From contig QZLH01000018.1 of the NCBI GenBank assembly GCA_003833135.1, positions 160,812 through 217,335 of the forward strand: 56,524 bases of DNA. The letters are read 5' to 3'. A program made the translations under genes and the position numbers. The stretch is from Oehlia diaphana (taxonomy: Eukaryota > Glomeromycota > Glomeromycetes > Glomerales > Glomeraceae). How positions within the stretch are numbered: the stretch's first letter is position 1; each line of letters starts with the position of its first letter. The notes under the pieces are model-generated. The model searched no databases. It saw nothing but the letters and a program-made list of their open reading frames with translations, and was not told the origin of the DNA. Below are positions 1 to 9,290 of the stretch, in pieces.

Positions 1-323
1 CCTTATGGCGTTGGTCATTGGAGCTACTCCTTCGCCTTAAGAACTTAATGTTCAACTACACGGTCGCCACAGAGTCACTAATAAAATACATCCGGACTCG
101 TTCATTTAGGTGGCACCTTTATCTAACCCTCCGAATGGAGGAAATTAATATACGTATTTTTACTAGACTAAATCTAGATTATTTTCACAATTTGTACTGT
201 TGTTATATTTTTTTTCAGCCTCTTTTTCTTCCTTCCCCCTTCCCCTTTCCCCCTCCCCTTTTATTTTCCCTTTTTTATTATTTTTTTTTTTTTTCTTTTT
301 ATCCTCTTTAGCCGATTTCTCTA

Positions 324-493
324 GTGTTTTTGTGGTTGGAAAAGCTTCGGTTGGACCTCCGCGGTTCCTATAGTACACCAGGGTGGCACCGTTTTCGGGC
401 GGTTTGATTACATCTTAGTTTAGATAACGTTTGACTTTCTTATAGATAGTTCGTGTTATCGTTCTGTAATCTAGTTCACATGGATTTAAAAAT

Positions 494-508
<15 letters not shown>
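324..508. repeat. 185-bp direct repeat, copy 1
   Basis: Nearly identical to 1114-1302; I see only two substitutions before the A-rich tail. On the minus strand it holds a short open stretch (reading VIKPPENGATLVYYRNRGG) that could be an exon piece of an unrecognised gene. The adjoining lysine- and glutamate-rich open frame at 163-378 is low complexity and I do not call it a gene. The first 323 bases hold nothing else I recognise. Confidence 0.8.
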
Positions 509-524
<16 letters not shown>

Positions 525-604
525 TTTAAATGGTTTCAAATATATTTTAATAATAAATTATTAAAATATTAACTAATCACCCTTTCGTAAGGGGGGAGTA
601 GAAA

Positions 605-713
605 GTGAGTAACGTAGATTGACTAATTGAGTAACGTAAGATCACATAATACGTTACTCCCATATATAAGACACTGAACGTAAGATGTACTTTATCCACC
701 TTACGTTACTCCT
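605..713. repeat. AACGTAA/TTACGTT-rich element, copy 1
   Basis: Contains GTAACGTAGATTG followed by several AACGTAA and TTACGTT words in both orientations, giving internal inverted symmetry. Related sequence occurs at about 5383-5520 and, inverted, at 6265-6346. It is probably a short non-autonomous repeat. No coding potential is visible. Confidence 0.6.
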
Positions 714-1113
714 CTTATATATAGTGTACAAGTAATATATAAAGAACTGAATTATATTTACCTTACGTTCCGTACTTTATACAAACCACGTTTATAATTT
801 TTTATTAAATATTTTGCACAATATCTTTATTATAACATTTTAATTGTTTAATGAATACAAATAAGAAGTTATTGTTATCACTATGTTATTTAATTTTCTC
901 CTAATTCTAATAACTCTTTCTATTTAAATAATATAACACATTTAATTAATTGTTTCTATTTTAAATTAAAAAATTATTATTACATATAGAAATTATTAAA
1001 TACATACGCGATCTGTAGTTACCTCAAATTTATTCATAGTGTTTTGTTTTTCTCATTATCAGATAACTGAAAATCAGACTCCACCGTATTAGTTATCATA
1101 GTCATAAATAGTN

Positions 1114-1302
1114 GTGTTTTTGTGGTTGGAAAAGCTTCGGTTGGACCTCCGCGGTTCCTATAGTACACCAGGGTGGCACCGTTTTCGGGCGGTTTGATTA
1201 CAGCTTAGTTTAGATAACGTTTGACTTTCTTATAGATAGTTCTTGTTATCGTTCTGTAATCTAGTTCACATGGATTTAAAAATAAAAAATAAAAAATAAA
1301 AA
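1114..1302. repeat. 185-bp direct repeat, copy 2, starting at an N
   Basis: Repeats 324-508 with two visible substitutions. The only ambiguous base of the window (N at 1113) lies immediately before its first base, so the duplication may be a scaffold join of overlapping contig ends or haplotypes rather than a real repeat. Confidence 0.8.
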
Positions 1303-1419
1303 ATCACCGGGGTGATCATCACCGTTGGCCAGAATTATTAATTTTTACCGGCACTATATTTTTTTAATTCTGGTCGATCATCATAATTTCAGTCACCGGT
1401 GATCAACACCCCCGGTGAT
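1303..1419. repeat. Small inverted-repeat element with ATCACCGG termini
   Basis: Begins ATCACCGGGGTGAT and ends with CCCCCGGTGAT, so its ends are inverted repeats. The interior has a second pair (GGCCAGAATTA and AATTCTGG). About 117 bp and non-coding, it looks like a MITE. No convincing target-site duplication was seen. Confidence 0.6.
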
Positions 1420-1450
1420 AGTTAGAAAAATTCTTACTTAAATAGTATTT

Positions 1451-1646
1451 ATTTGTTATAAATAAAATTTTTGCCCTTAAAAATAAAACCCGTGCGGCCA
1501 GTTTAAATTAAATAAATTTTGATATGAGAAACTTTATATCGCCTTATTATCTAGGGAAATTTTTTGTTTATACATAATTATTTGATATGTAGTCAATGGC
1601 CGCACGGGTTTTATTTTTTAAGGCAAAAATTTTATTCATAACAAAT
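1451..1646. repeat. Fold-back element with 50-bp arms
   Basis: The arm at 1451-1500 (ending ACCCGTGCGGCCA) is the reverse complement of 1597-1646 (starting TGGCCGCACGGGT), with only two or three differences over 50 bases. A 96-bp AT-rich spacer separates them. It has no open reading frame. It could be a non-autonomous DNA element or a stable hairpin. Confidence 0.85.
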
Positions 1647-2060
1647 CAAGTTCACAAGTTTTACTTAAGCGGTATTCAGTGTATTATTATATATCAATTA
1701 AACTGAATTAATTAAATTTATTAAGTGTGAATTTGTTAGATATGCTTGTTATATAATATTTAGCATATTTTTATGACATACCATAGTTGTGCTACAACAA
1801 ATATTTAATTTATGCTTTCATACTAAATACTGAATTGTACAATTTAGAAACTGTAGGTAATACCAATTGAACTCTTTATTTCATACTATTTTTTTTTATA
1901 ATCTTTCGAATTACGCATTAATTATATGTTACTTAATTTTATAATTCTATATAACTTTTGTTAAAATTTGCTCTAATTTACTCGTAACTCATTAGTATAT
2001 TTTACAATTATTTTTTCGAAGCGTAGCGAAGATGCGGAGGATAGTAAATTATACTCAAGA

Positions 2061-2077
2061 CCACGTACAGTACGTGG
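2061..2077. repeat. Perfect 17-bp palindrome
   Basis: CCACGTACAGTACGTGG: two perfect 8-bp arms around one A. It is isolated in AT-rich non-coding DNA. Role unknown. Confidence 0.5.
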
Positions 2078-2486
2078 CTATTAGTCATTTTTTTATTGCT
2101 ACATAAATTAAAAATGTAATATTTTTTTTTTTTTTTTTCATAATAAAAAGTTTGTAGAAAGTTTTTTTTAAAAATTTTTTATCACGAAATTTATACTGTA
2201 TATTCTTTAGTAATTAGTATTTTTTTAGTCGAAACATTTTTTTCCTGATACATTTGTTTATTTTATATTTTATCTTTTACATTTGATTATATCATTATAG
2301 CATTTCAGATGCTCTAATAGTTCCCATTCGCTAGTAATTTGTATGCGTAGATAAATGTGAATCAAAGTTTGCAGGTTATTATTAAAATAGCGAGCAATTT
2401 TAATGTTTTTTTATGGTTGAAAGTCGGTAACAGATTTGAGCATTTTTGCTTACTTTCATATTGAAAATTAAAATTACCAGACTTAA

Positions 2487-2731
2487 GGCGACACAACATT
2501 GAAAAATTGTTTCTCATAACCGCCGATCTAGTTATAAGAAAATTTACAGGAAAAATTTTAATATTAATAATTAGCAGGTTATTTTAAAGAAAAAAAAAAA
2601 AAAAATTTTTAAAATTTGGGACTACCATTTTTGCCTTACAAATATATAAAATTTTTAAATAAAATACCGACCGCCGACCTCAAAATTTTAAACCCATGAA
2701 ACGAAAACCAATTTTTTAACATTGTGTCGCC
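2487..2731. mobile_element. MITE with GGCGACACAA termini and TAA target duplication
   Basis: The left end reads GGCGACACAACATTG and the right end is its imperfect reverse complement, ending TTGTGTCGCC. The arms pair over about 25 bp. TAA stands directly outside both ends (2484-2486 and 2732-2734). A 3-bp TAA or TTA duplication is the hallmark of the PIF/Harbinger superfamily. The 245-bp interior encodes nothing, so it would be non-autonomous. Confidence 0.65.
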
Positions 2732-2743
2732 TAATACTTATAA

Positions 2744-2825
2744 AAAATTGTTCAGAAAATGATCATGTGTCTGAGTTTCTTCTGAATGAAAACTAAAAAA
2801 AATGATCATTTATCGGAGTTTGTTT
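2744..2825. repeat. Degenerate inner copy of the CCCTATA MITE
   Basis: Matches the interior of the element at 12021-12129 (TGTCTGAGTTTCTTC and AATGATCATTTA blocks), but the CCCTATA ends are missing. An old, eroded copy directly beside the 2487-2731 element. Confidence 0.55.
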
Positions 2826-3384
2826 ACCTTCGTATCTCATAGCCATTCATAAGTAAAAATAAAAAACGGAGTTTGTTTTTTTTATAAACATGGTGCTAAC
2901 CTCATATTATCATAACATATATGCAGGTCAATGCTAATTAAGGAAGAACAATAAATTGGGCTTTATCCGAATTTATATAGTAATTTGCTGCTGATCATTA
3001 GGCGGATCAGGACTCCGTGTAATATATAAATAGTTAACAAGAGATCGGCAGGACAGAATTACGTAATGCAGCCTGATTATCCAAAAGAGGAAGGATCATC
3101 GGTTCAAAAACTCCGTATTGTTACCTTTTTTATGTTACATTTTTACGAGCGACGCTCATGCAGTGCTCACATATTTTATCAACCCTTTTACGTTAATAGC
3201 TATGCAAGTTCAAGTATTAAATAACTACTAATAATAAACAAAAAATTTCTAATATACTCATAATATCGCTCTACATTACGAATAAGCTCAACCGAGATAA
3301 ATTTATAACAGATAACAAATAAATTATTTATTCTGATCAGAAATTTGTCATTACTTTTTGAGTGTTTTTTTTTATTATGAACTA

Positions 3385-3503
3385 AATCTGATTATCTAAA
3401 ATTTCTATAACAAAAGCTTATAAAAAAAAATCTGATCTAAAAATTTCTATAACAAAAACTTATAAAAAAAATCTGCTTATCTAAAACAAAAACTTATATA
3501 AAA
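3385..3503. repeat. Tandem repeat, about 42 bp, almost three units
   Basis: Three consecutive units start AATCTG at 3385, 3429 and 3470 and contain TTTCTATAACAAAA and ACTTATAAAA. The last unit is shortened. It lies just downstream of the 3508-4920 stop codon, so it probably forms part of that gene's 3' untranslated region. Confidence 0.75.
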
Positions 3504-3507
3504 ATGA

Positions 3508-4920
3508 TTAAACACTTGGCTGAATTCGAACTCGAGCAGGATAATTAAAAGATGCTACCGGATAAAGCTTTGATGGTAAATTATTCCATGCTGGCGGATA
3601 TCTTGTACCATTAACTGTAAAAGAACAAGTTCTTTTATTCATATCCAAATGAACAGTAATTCTTGAACCATCTCCGAATGGTGAGCAATAACTTGATCCT
3701 TTATTAGAATTATAACAATATCCATTGGTACCTAATACCCATCCATTTAATTGTTTTCCTGCAAAGAATTCATAACTTAAATTTTCTGGTGCACATACTC
3801 CCACCCAAGCATTTATACAAGCTTTTTCAATAATAAAATCCCATTCAAAAATTCCTTTATCTTCTAGTATCATTTTAGCTCTAACATTTCGCCATGAATC
3901 AGTTGCACTTTTTAAACATACAATTTTTCCATTTTCTTTAATAAGAACATTTGATCCACGTTCCAACTCATCCCAAACATATTTTGAATAAATTGGGATG
4001 GGTATTCCTCGAGTATTATTTAATTCTGATTTACTTAATCTTACTTTTTTTCGATAAAAAAACATAATTATATTTTCTGGAATGATTTCTAATGGTTCAA
4101 TAATATCAACCAATATTTGTCCATCAATTCTCATGAAATCAATATATTTTACTAAAGGTTCCAATTCTTTAGCAATTTCTTGGTGATTGATAATTGATTT
4201 ATCATCATTATCTGCTTGAGCCGAATTCATTACTTGTTCTAATTGTTCAAGGGTTGGTAACCGTTCCATAAGAGTTTTATAAGCATCATTAGAAACTTGT
4301 TTTGCTGCAAGAATAGCACTATATCGAAAGACTTCATATTCAGGAGTTGCAAAAGGCCTTTTCTTTCCATTTGTACAGAATAAAAGATTTTGAAGACCTG
4401 CAATGGATAATCGACCAAATTCAATATTATTTAATGGTATAGCTGCTACAGCTTCAACCAATAAATTTAAAAAAGCATTATCATCTGTTAATGGAATTTT
4501 TTCCGCAAATTTAGATAGTAACTCTGGTGAATAATTTTCTGTACAATAATTTTTTAATGTTTTTTTAAAAGTGTTCATAATAAAATTCTGAAGTTCAGTT
4601 AATTGTAAATAATCTGCAGCGTAAAAAGACTCTATCACATTATCTTTTGTTAAAGATTCTTCTTTAATTGATCCCGTATATACATATTCTAATATGATCT
4701 CCATTCCAATTGAATTAATCTTTGGAAATGAAATTTGATTTTCATAACTTTCCTTCATTCCATTATAAAGTAATCTATCAAATACTTCGGACCTTGCAGC
4801 TAAAATTGCTCTACAACCATATAATTTCTTTTTATCTTCACATAAAATTTCTACATCACTATATTTTGGATTATTTACTAATAAACTTAAATCTTGTTTT
4901 AATGAATATCCTCTCATCAT
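3508..4920 (-). CDS. BTB-BACK-SPRY protein (array member 1)
   Basis: A 470-residue intronless gene. The N-terminal BTB/POZ fold (about residues 10-120) has the array's shared core: YSDVEILCED, then GCRAILAARSEVF and a YTGSIKEESL turn. A helical BACK-like region follows (about 130-290, containing EYEVFRYSAILAAKQVS). A C-terminal SPRY domain runs from YVWDELERGS to the end (WVGVC, GWVLG, FGDG, VHLDMNKRTCSFTVNG, LPSKLYPV). BTB proteins of this layout usually bind cullin-3 and present targets for ubiquitination; SPRY would be the target-binding part. This is inference, as no partner is visible here. The end is unusual: where the paralogs read SLRYPGR, this copy reads SFNYPAR, and the short loop between NGTRYP and AWNNLP lacks the usual insertion. 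The start is a double ATG shared with members 4 and 6. Confidence 0.93.
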   Translation of the reverse strand: MMRGYSLKQDLSLLVNNPKYSDVEILCEDKKKLYGCRAILAARSEVFDRLLYNGMKESYENQISFPKINSIGMEIILEYVYTGSIKEESLTKDNVIESFYAADYLQLTELQNFIMNTFKKTLKNYCTENYSPELLSKFAEKIPLTDDNAFLNLLVEAVAAIPLNNIEFGRLSIAGLQNLLFCTNGKKRPFATPEYEVFRYSAILAAKQVSNDAYKTLMERLPTLEQLEQVMNSAQADNDDKSIINHQEIAKELEPLVKYIDFMRIDGQILVDIIEPLEIIPENIIMFFYRKKVRLSKSELNNTRGIPIPIYSKYVWDELERGSNVLIKENGKIVCLKSATDSWRNVRAKMILEDKGIFEWDFIIEKACINAWVGVCAPENLSYEFFAGKQLNGWVLGTNGYCYNSNKGSSYCSPFGDGSRITVHLDMNKRTCSFTVNGTRYPPAWNNLPSKLYPVASFNYPARVRIQPSV

Positions 4921-5036
4921 TGTTTAAGAAAAAAAAAAAAAAAAAGGAATAAATTATTTTTTTCAAAAAATAAATAAATACTGCGAATAAATAATAAAAT
5001 AAATAAAGTAAAAGGAACCTTATTTATATAACAAAG

Positions 5037-5057
5037 TTTTCGTACAAGGTTGTACCA
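5037..5057 (-). promoter_or_regulatory. GTAC element upstream of array member 1
   Basis: Reads GGTACAACCTTGTACGAA on the gene strand, about 120 bp before the ATG. It matches elements before seven other array members (two GTAC words plus GAA/AAT). The function as a transcription-factor site is inferred from conservation and position. Confidence 0.5.
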
Positions 5058-5303
5058 TCATATGGAAAATAGTATTTCCGAATAGAGTTCTCCGTTTTTT
5101 AACGGATAACTACGGTTTTTGGATATCCGGATTGAACGGATAAAAATTATGGATATCCGGACACACGTTAATATTTGGCCAAAATGATCGACATTTTGAT
5201 CACCAAGTGAGTCCCCGGAAAAAGGTTGTATGTAATTTTGTAAATTTTTCCTCTTATGGATACTTTGATAATCCCAGTCAAGAAATTATTTCCTTTTCCA
5301 GAT

Positions 5304-5333
5304 ACTGGCCGGCATTACTACAATTCCGGTCCT
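5304..5333. repeat. GGCCGG..AATTCCGG dispersed motif
   Basis: CTGGCCGGCATTACTACAAT followed by TCCGGTCC, an imperfect palindrome. Related pieces occur at 15131-15166, 24306-24336, 29645-29706 and 37047-37102. Confidence 0.4.
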
Positions 5334-5380
5334 TGTAAATTTCGTTTTTAAATTTGGCTCTGCAAAATAGGATGAACAGA

Positions 5381-6346
5381 TGCGCAAGTGTAACGTAGAT
5401 TGGCTAAGTGCGTAACGTAAGGCATGTGAAAATCCGCATGACCGTTACTCCTCTTAATAAGGCACGGAACGTAAAGATAAAGTTTTTTGCCTTACGTTAC
5501 TCACTTTATATACTCCTTAAATATCACGTGATCGGTACAACAGAAAATATTTAGATAAGCTTTTGCACGTAACAGTCGTAACACATCAAAAAAAAAAAAA
5601 AAAAAAAAATTTTGAAATATTATATATAAATTATTTTATATATATTTTATTTTTTACTTAAAAATTAGTGCTTTTACACTTTATTACAAAAGATTCAATT
5701 TCAATAAGCAAATAAACAAACTTAATTTTTGCTTGTTTCAGCTAAAAATACATTAATATTGTTATGAATATTAGAGTTGTTTTAATAAAAAATTAATACT
5801 TGAGTGATTCCATAGGTTCCATGCCTGCTGAACAACTTACTTGCAAAAGCACTGAAATCGCGCTGTAAAATTGAAAATAAATGTATTATGACAGTTAAAA
5901 AAATAATATCTATTTCTTTTACAAATATATAAACAATATTAATAAAAATATTTGTATTCCATACTTATTAAATGACTCTTATTAGTCGCCCAAGTCTTGC
6001 AAGTCTTGCTTCATTAAACTTAATTATTAAATTAATATTATAAAATCTGTAAGAAAACGCGTTTCTTGTAAGCAAATATAGTTTACAGTTGAATGACAAT
6101 ATTCCATACTTAAGTTCTTTAAGAATATTTAACTTCTTTATCATCTAATAGATTTAAAAAAATATTTTTAATACGGAAAAAAGAAAAAAAGAAGAGTTCT
6201 GGTTTGTACCGGCAAACAACAAACAAACAAATAAGGCTGATCGCTGAAAAAAATTTCATTACGTTACGTACCTTACGAGTACGTTGATAAACATGTGACT
6301 TTACGTTACTACGTTACTCACTTAGCCAATCTACGTTACTCGCTTA
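5381..6346. mobile_element. Possible non-autonomous element bounded by AACGTAGATTGGCTAAG inverted repeats
   Basis: The left end (5383-5419) and the reverse complement of the right end (6311-6346) share AACGTAGATTGGCTAAGTG and flanking AACGTAA words, about 30 matches in 36. The inner parts of both ends are rich in TTACGTT. The intervening 900 bp are AT-rich, contain a long A homopolymer, and encode nothing I can support. It is either one element or two separate inverted copies of the small repeat seen at 605-713. Confidence 0.45.
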
Positions 6347-7116
6347 CTATATACGACGAACGAGAATTATTGCTGCGCCTTCATGATTACACAAATTAAG
6401 GATTATATGCAGTCAATTCAAACTTACAGGTTTTCTCGAATGGTATTCAATGTATATTTATTGGTAAGTGTAGATAAATGTGAAACAAGTTTGTTACTTT
6501 GAGCAAAAGTATAAATAATAAATTTTATTGGCATTCGTATTATTTATTTCATGGGAAGGGGAACATTAGGCGTTTTTTCTCGAAACCTCTGGAGCGTGTC
6601 ACTCATTAAATATTAACTATTTTAAACTTAATTATTTAAACTAAAATTAGTAATTTCCCGGCTATCTATATGAGGCCGGGTTATAAGTAAACGAAGATTC
6701 CCGGTCATTTATAAATCCACTCGCAATTGTGATCATGAGTGACACAATCCCTATGTATAACAAATACAGGTACAAAAATACCTTAAAATTAAATATTATT
6801 CGTCATTAAATTTATTAAATAAATCAAATAAATCGAATCTAAGACTCTGTCTAATAAATACATAAAGGAAACTAGTTATATATTTTGATTTCTACTAAAA
6901 AATAATTTTTCTACTGGTAAGATTCGACCGTAATTTCTCAAATAAAAAATAAATTCTCATAACACTCAATTTTTTTTCAAATTTATCAAACTATTTAGTT
7001 AGTTTGATACTGTTATTATCAACCTATTACACTGCAATTTTTAGACTTAGCATTTACAAGTAAAATTGCATTATTTAGTGACTAAATTCATAAACTCATT
7101 AATAAAATTTCTATAA
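6347..7116. other. Intergenic, no gene seen
   Basis: AT-rich non-coding sequence between a repeat end and the 3' end of array member 2. I see no open frame, fragment of the BTB-SPRY family or RNA gene. Confidence 0.6.
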
Positions 7117-8538
7117 CTAAATATATTTTTGATGAGGCTCAATTCTAAAACGACCAGGATAGCATAATGATGCTACTGGATAAAGCTTTGATGGTAAATT
7201 ATTCCATTCTGTTACTTCCTTATACTTAGTACCATTAACTGTAAAAGAACAAGTTCTTTTATTCATATCCAAATGAACAGTAATTCTTGCACCATCTCCG
7301 AATGATGGACAATAATTGTTTATATAATTTCCAGAATTATAACAACGTCCTCTAGTACCTAATACCCATCCAACTGGTTGCTTTCCTGCAAAGAATTCAT
7401 AATTTAAATTTTCTGGCGAACATACTCCTACCCAAGCATCTCCACAAGCTTTTTCCATAATAAAATCCCATTCAAAAATACCTTTATCTTCCAGTATCAT
7501 TTTAGCTTTAACATTTCGTGATGATTTGGTTTGACTTTGTAAGCGTACGATTTTTCCATTATTCTCAAATATAAGTTTTGACCCACATGCTGTATCATCC
7601 CATACACAAACTGGTATGGGTATTCCTCGAATATTATTTAAATCAGATTCATTTAATTTTGCTTTTTGTCGATAAACATCCAAAATTATTTTTTCAGAGA
7701 TAATTTCTAATGGTTCGATGACATCAGTCAAAATTTGTCCTTCAATTCTTCTGAAATCAATAAATTTAATTAAAGGCTCCAATTCTTTAACTACATTTTG
7801 GTGATCGGTAATAAATTTATTTTCATTTTTTACCTTCATTGGGTTTTCTATTTGTTTTATTTGTTCCAAGGTTGGTAACTGTTTCATAAGGGCTTTATAT
7901 GCATTATCAGAAACTTGTTTTGCTGTAAGAATGGCGCTATATCGAAAAACTTCATATTCTGGGGTTGCAAAAGGAGTTCCTTCTTCATGTGTACAAGTTA
8001 AAAGATATTGAAGACCTGAAATAGACAATCGACCAAATTCAATTCTATTTAATGGAATAATTGATACCGCTTCAACTAATAAATTTAGAAGAATATTATT
8101 TTCTGTTAATGGAATTTTTTCCGCAAATTTAGATAATAATTCCGGTGAATAGTTTTCTGTGTAATTCTTTTTTAATGTATTCTTGAAAGTTTTCATTATA
8201 AAATTTTGAAGTTCTGTTAATTGAAAATAATCTGCAGCGTAAAAAATTTCAATCATATTATCTTTTGTTAAAGATTCTTCTTTAATTGATCCTGTATAAA
8301 TATATTCTAATATCATCTCCATTCCAATAGAATTAATCTTTGGAATAGAAATTTGTTTTTCATAACTTTCCTTCATTCCATTATAAAGTAATTTATCAAA
8401 TACTTCGGATCTTGCTGCTAAAATTGCTCTACAACCATGTAATTTCTTTTCATCCTCACATATAATTTCTATATCACTATATTTTTGATTATTTATTAAT
8501 AATCTTAAATCTTGTTCTAATGAATATCCTCTCGTCAT
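7117..8538 (-). CDS. BTB-BACK-SPRY protein (array member 2)
   Basis: 473 residues, intronless. The frame is open a further 83 codons upstream but without ATG support; I start at the ATG giving MTRGYSLEQD, which aligns with every paralog. The BTB domain occupies about 10-120, the BACK-like region 130-290, and SPRY starts at VWDDTACGSK. The variable SPRY loop reads RLQSQTKSSRNVKAK. The N-terminal half, ATG context and upstream 150 bp closely match array member 3 (9291-10717): both have MTRGYSLEQDLRLL and the same GGGAAAAAATATTTCCG block before the gene. This suggests that the duplication unit included the promoter. Presumed cullin-3 substrate adaptor, by domain content only. Confidence 0.93.
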   Translation of the reverse strand: MTRGYSLEQDLRLLINNQKYSDIEIICEDEKKLHGCRAILAARSEVFDKLLYNGMKESYEKQISIPKINSIGMEMILEYIYTGSIKEESLTKDNMIEIFYAADYFQLTELQNFIMKTFKNTLKKNYTENYSPELLSKFAEKIPLTENNILLNLLVEAVSIIPLNRIEFGRLSISGLQYLLTCTHEEGTPFATPEYEVFRYSAILTAKQVSDNAYKALMKQLPTLEQIKQIENPMKVKNENKFITDHQNVVKELEPLIKFIDFRRIEGQILTDVIEPLEIISEKIILDVYRQKAKLNESDLNNIRGIPIPVCVWDDTACGSKLIFENNGKIVRLQSQTKSSRNVKAKMILEDKGIFEWDFIMEKACGDAWVGVCSPENLNYEFFAGKQPVGWVLGTRGRCYNSGNYINNYCPSFGDGARITVHLDMNKRTCSFTVNGTKYKEVTEWNNLPSKLYPVASLCYPGRFRIEPHQKYI

Positions 8539-8626
8539 TGCAGATAAAAAATTTTTTTTAAAAAAAAAGAAAATAAAAATTATGTAAATTTCAAATGAAG
8601 CGAGCTTATTTATGAACAAATAAAGG

Positions 8627-8646
8627 TTCGTACTATGTTGTACTAG
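8627..8646 (-). promoter_or_regulatory. GTAC element upstream of array member 2
   Basis: CTAGTACAACATAGTACGAA on the gene strand, about 90-108 bp before the ATG. It has the two GTAC words of the shared element and is almost identical to the site before array member 7. Confidence 0.55.
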
Positions 8647-8940
8647 ATACACAAGCCACATGGGAAAAAATATTTCCGAAAAAAATTTGCTGCGCTTCAT
8701 GATTAACAACTCCGGAAAATTTCGTCTAATACGCAAAGTTAAATAAGTATGTATTATATCGATTAAGCTTTTTACGCCAAAAACCAATATATTTATTGTC
8801 TTTCATCAAGTCTTAGCATGTCAAATTGAGTTTTCTATCAATTTTAATCTTGATTATTTGATATTAGTTATTGTGTTTAATCACATATAATTTGACGCAG
8901 TAATTATCTTTATTCTTAGGTAACTTATGATGAATTATCC

Positions 8941-9290
8941 TTTTTCTTGAGATAAACTTTGAAAAAATTCTAGCATTAATTATTAGTCAATTAGTTATTT
9001 TTTCCGACAGTTCAGCATTATAACCATAATATATCATATTACTGCTATTGTAAGCTCGATCAAATTATCAAATAATTGGCCATTATTCATAATACACAGT
9101 TTTTTCTTTAGAATATAACGTTATCACCACTCAGTTATTATTGATACTTTATTTGTACTGTTTTATGATCCTACGAGTACATTGAAATTTTTTATACCCA
9201 AATGTTTACAAATAAATTCGAGATATAATAATAATAAAAACCTTCTTATAACTAGCAAATAACGATCAGATAATAAGCTTGTAAACAAAA
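8941..9290. repeat. Segmental duplication, copy a (downstream flank of array member 3)
   Basis: Aligns along its length with 13064-13429, the downstream flank of member 4. Shared blocks include TTTTTTCCGACAGTTCAGCA and ACACAGTTTTTTCTTTAG. It shows that members 3 and 4 share their 3' flank by duplication. Confidence 0.8.

Noticed and set aside
163..378. 71-codon minus-strand frame
   Set aside because: Mostly lysine and glutamate from an A/G-rich tract. Only the first 20 codons look coding, and they are described with the direct repeat.
4239..4424. Short frames antisense or out of frame inside array genes (also 4722, 10037, 28183, 28657, 36212, 36231, 37784, 40343)
   Set aside because: Shadows of the conserved BTB-SPRY coding sequence in other frames.
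8539..8787. N-terminal extension of array member 2
   Set aside because: No ATG at its beginning, no similarity to paralogs, and it overlaps the A/T tract and the GTAC element.
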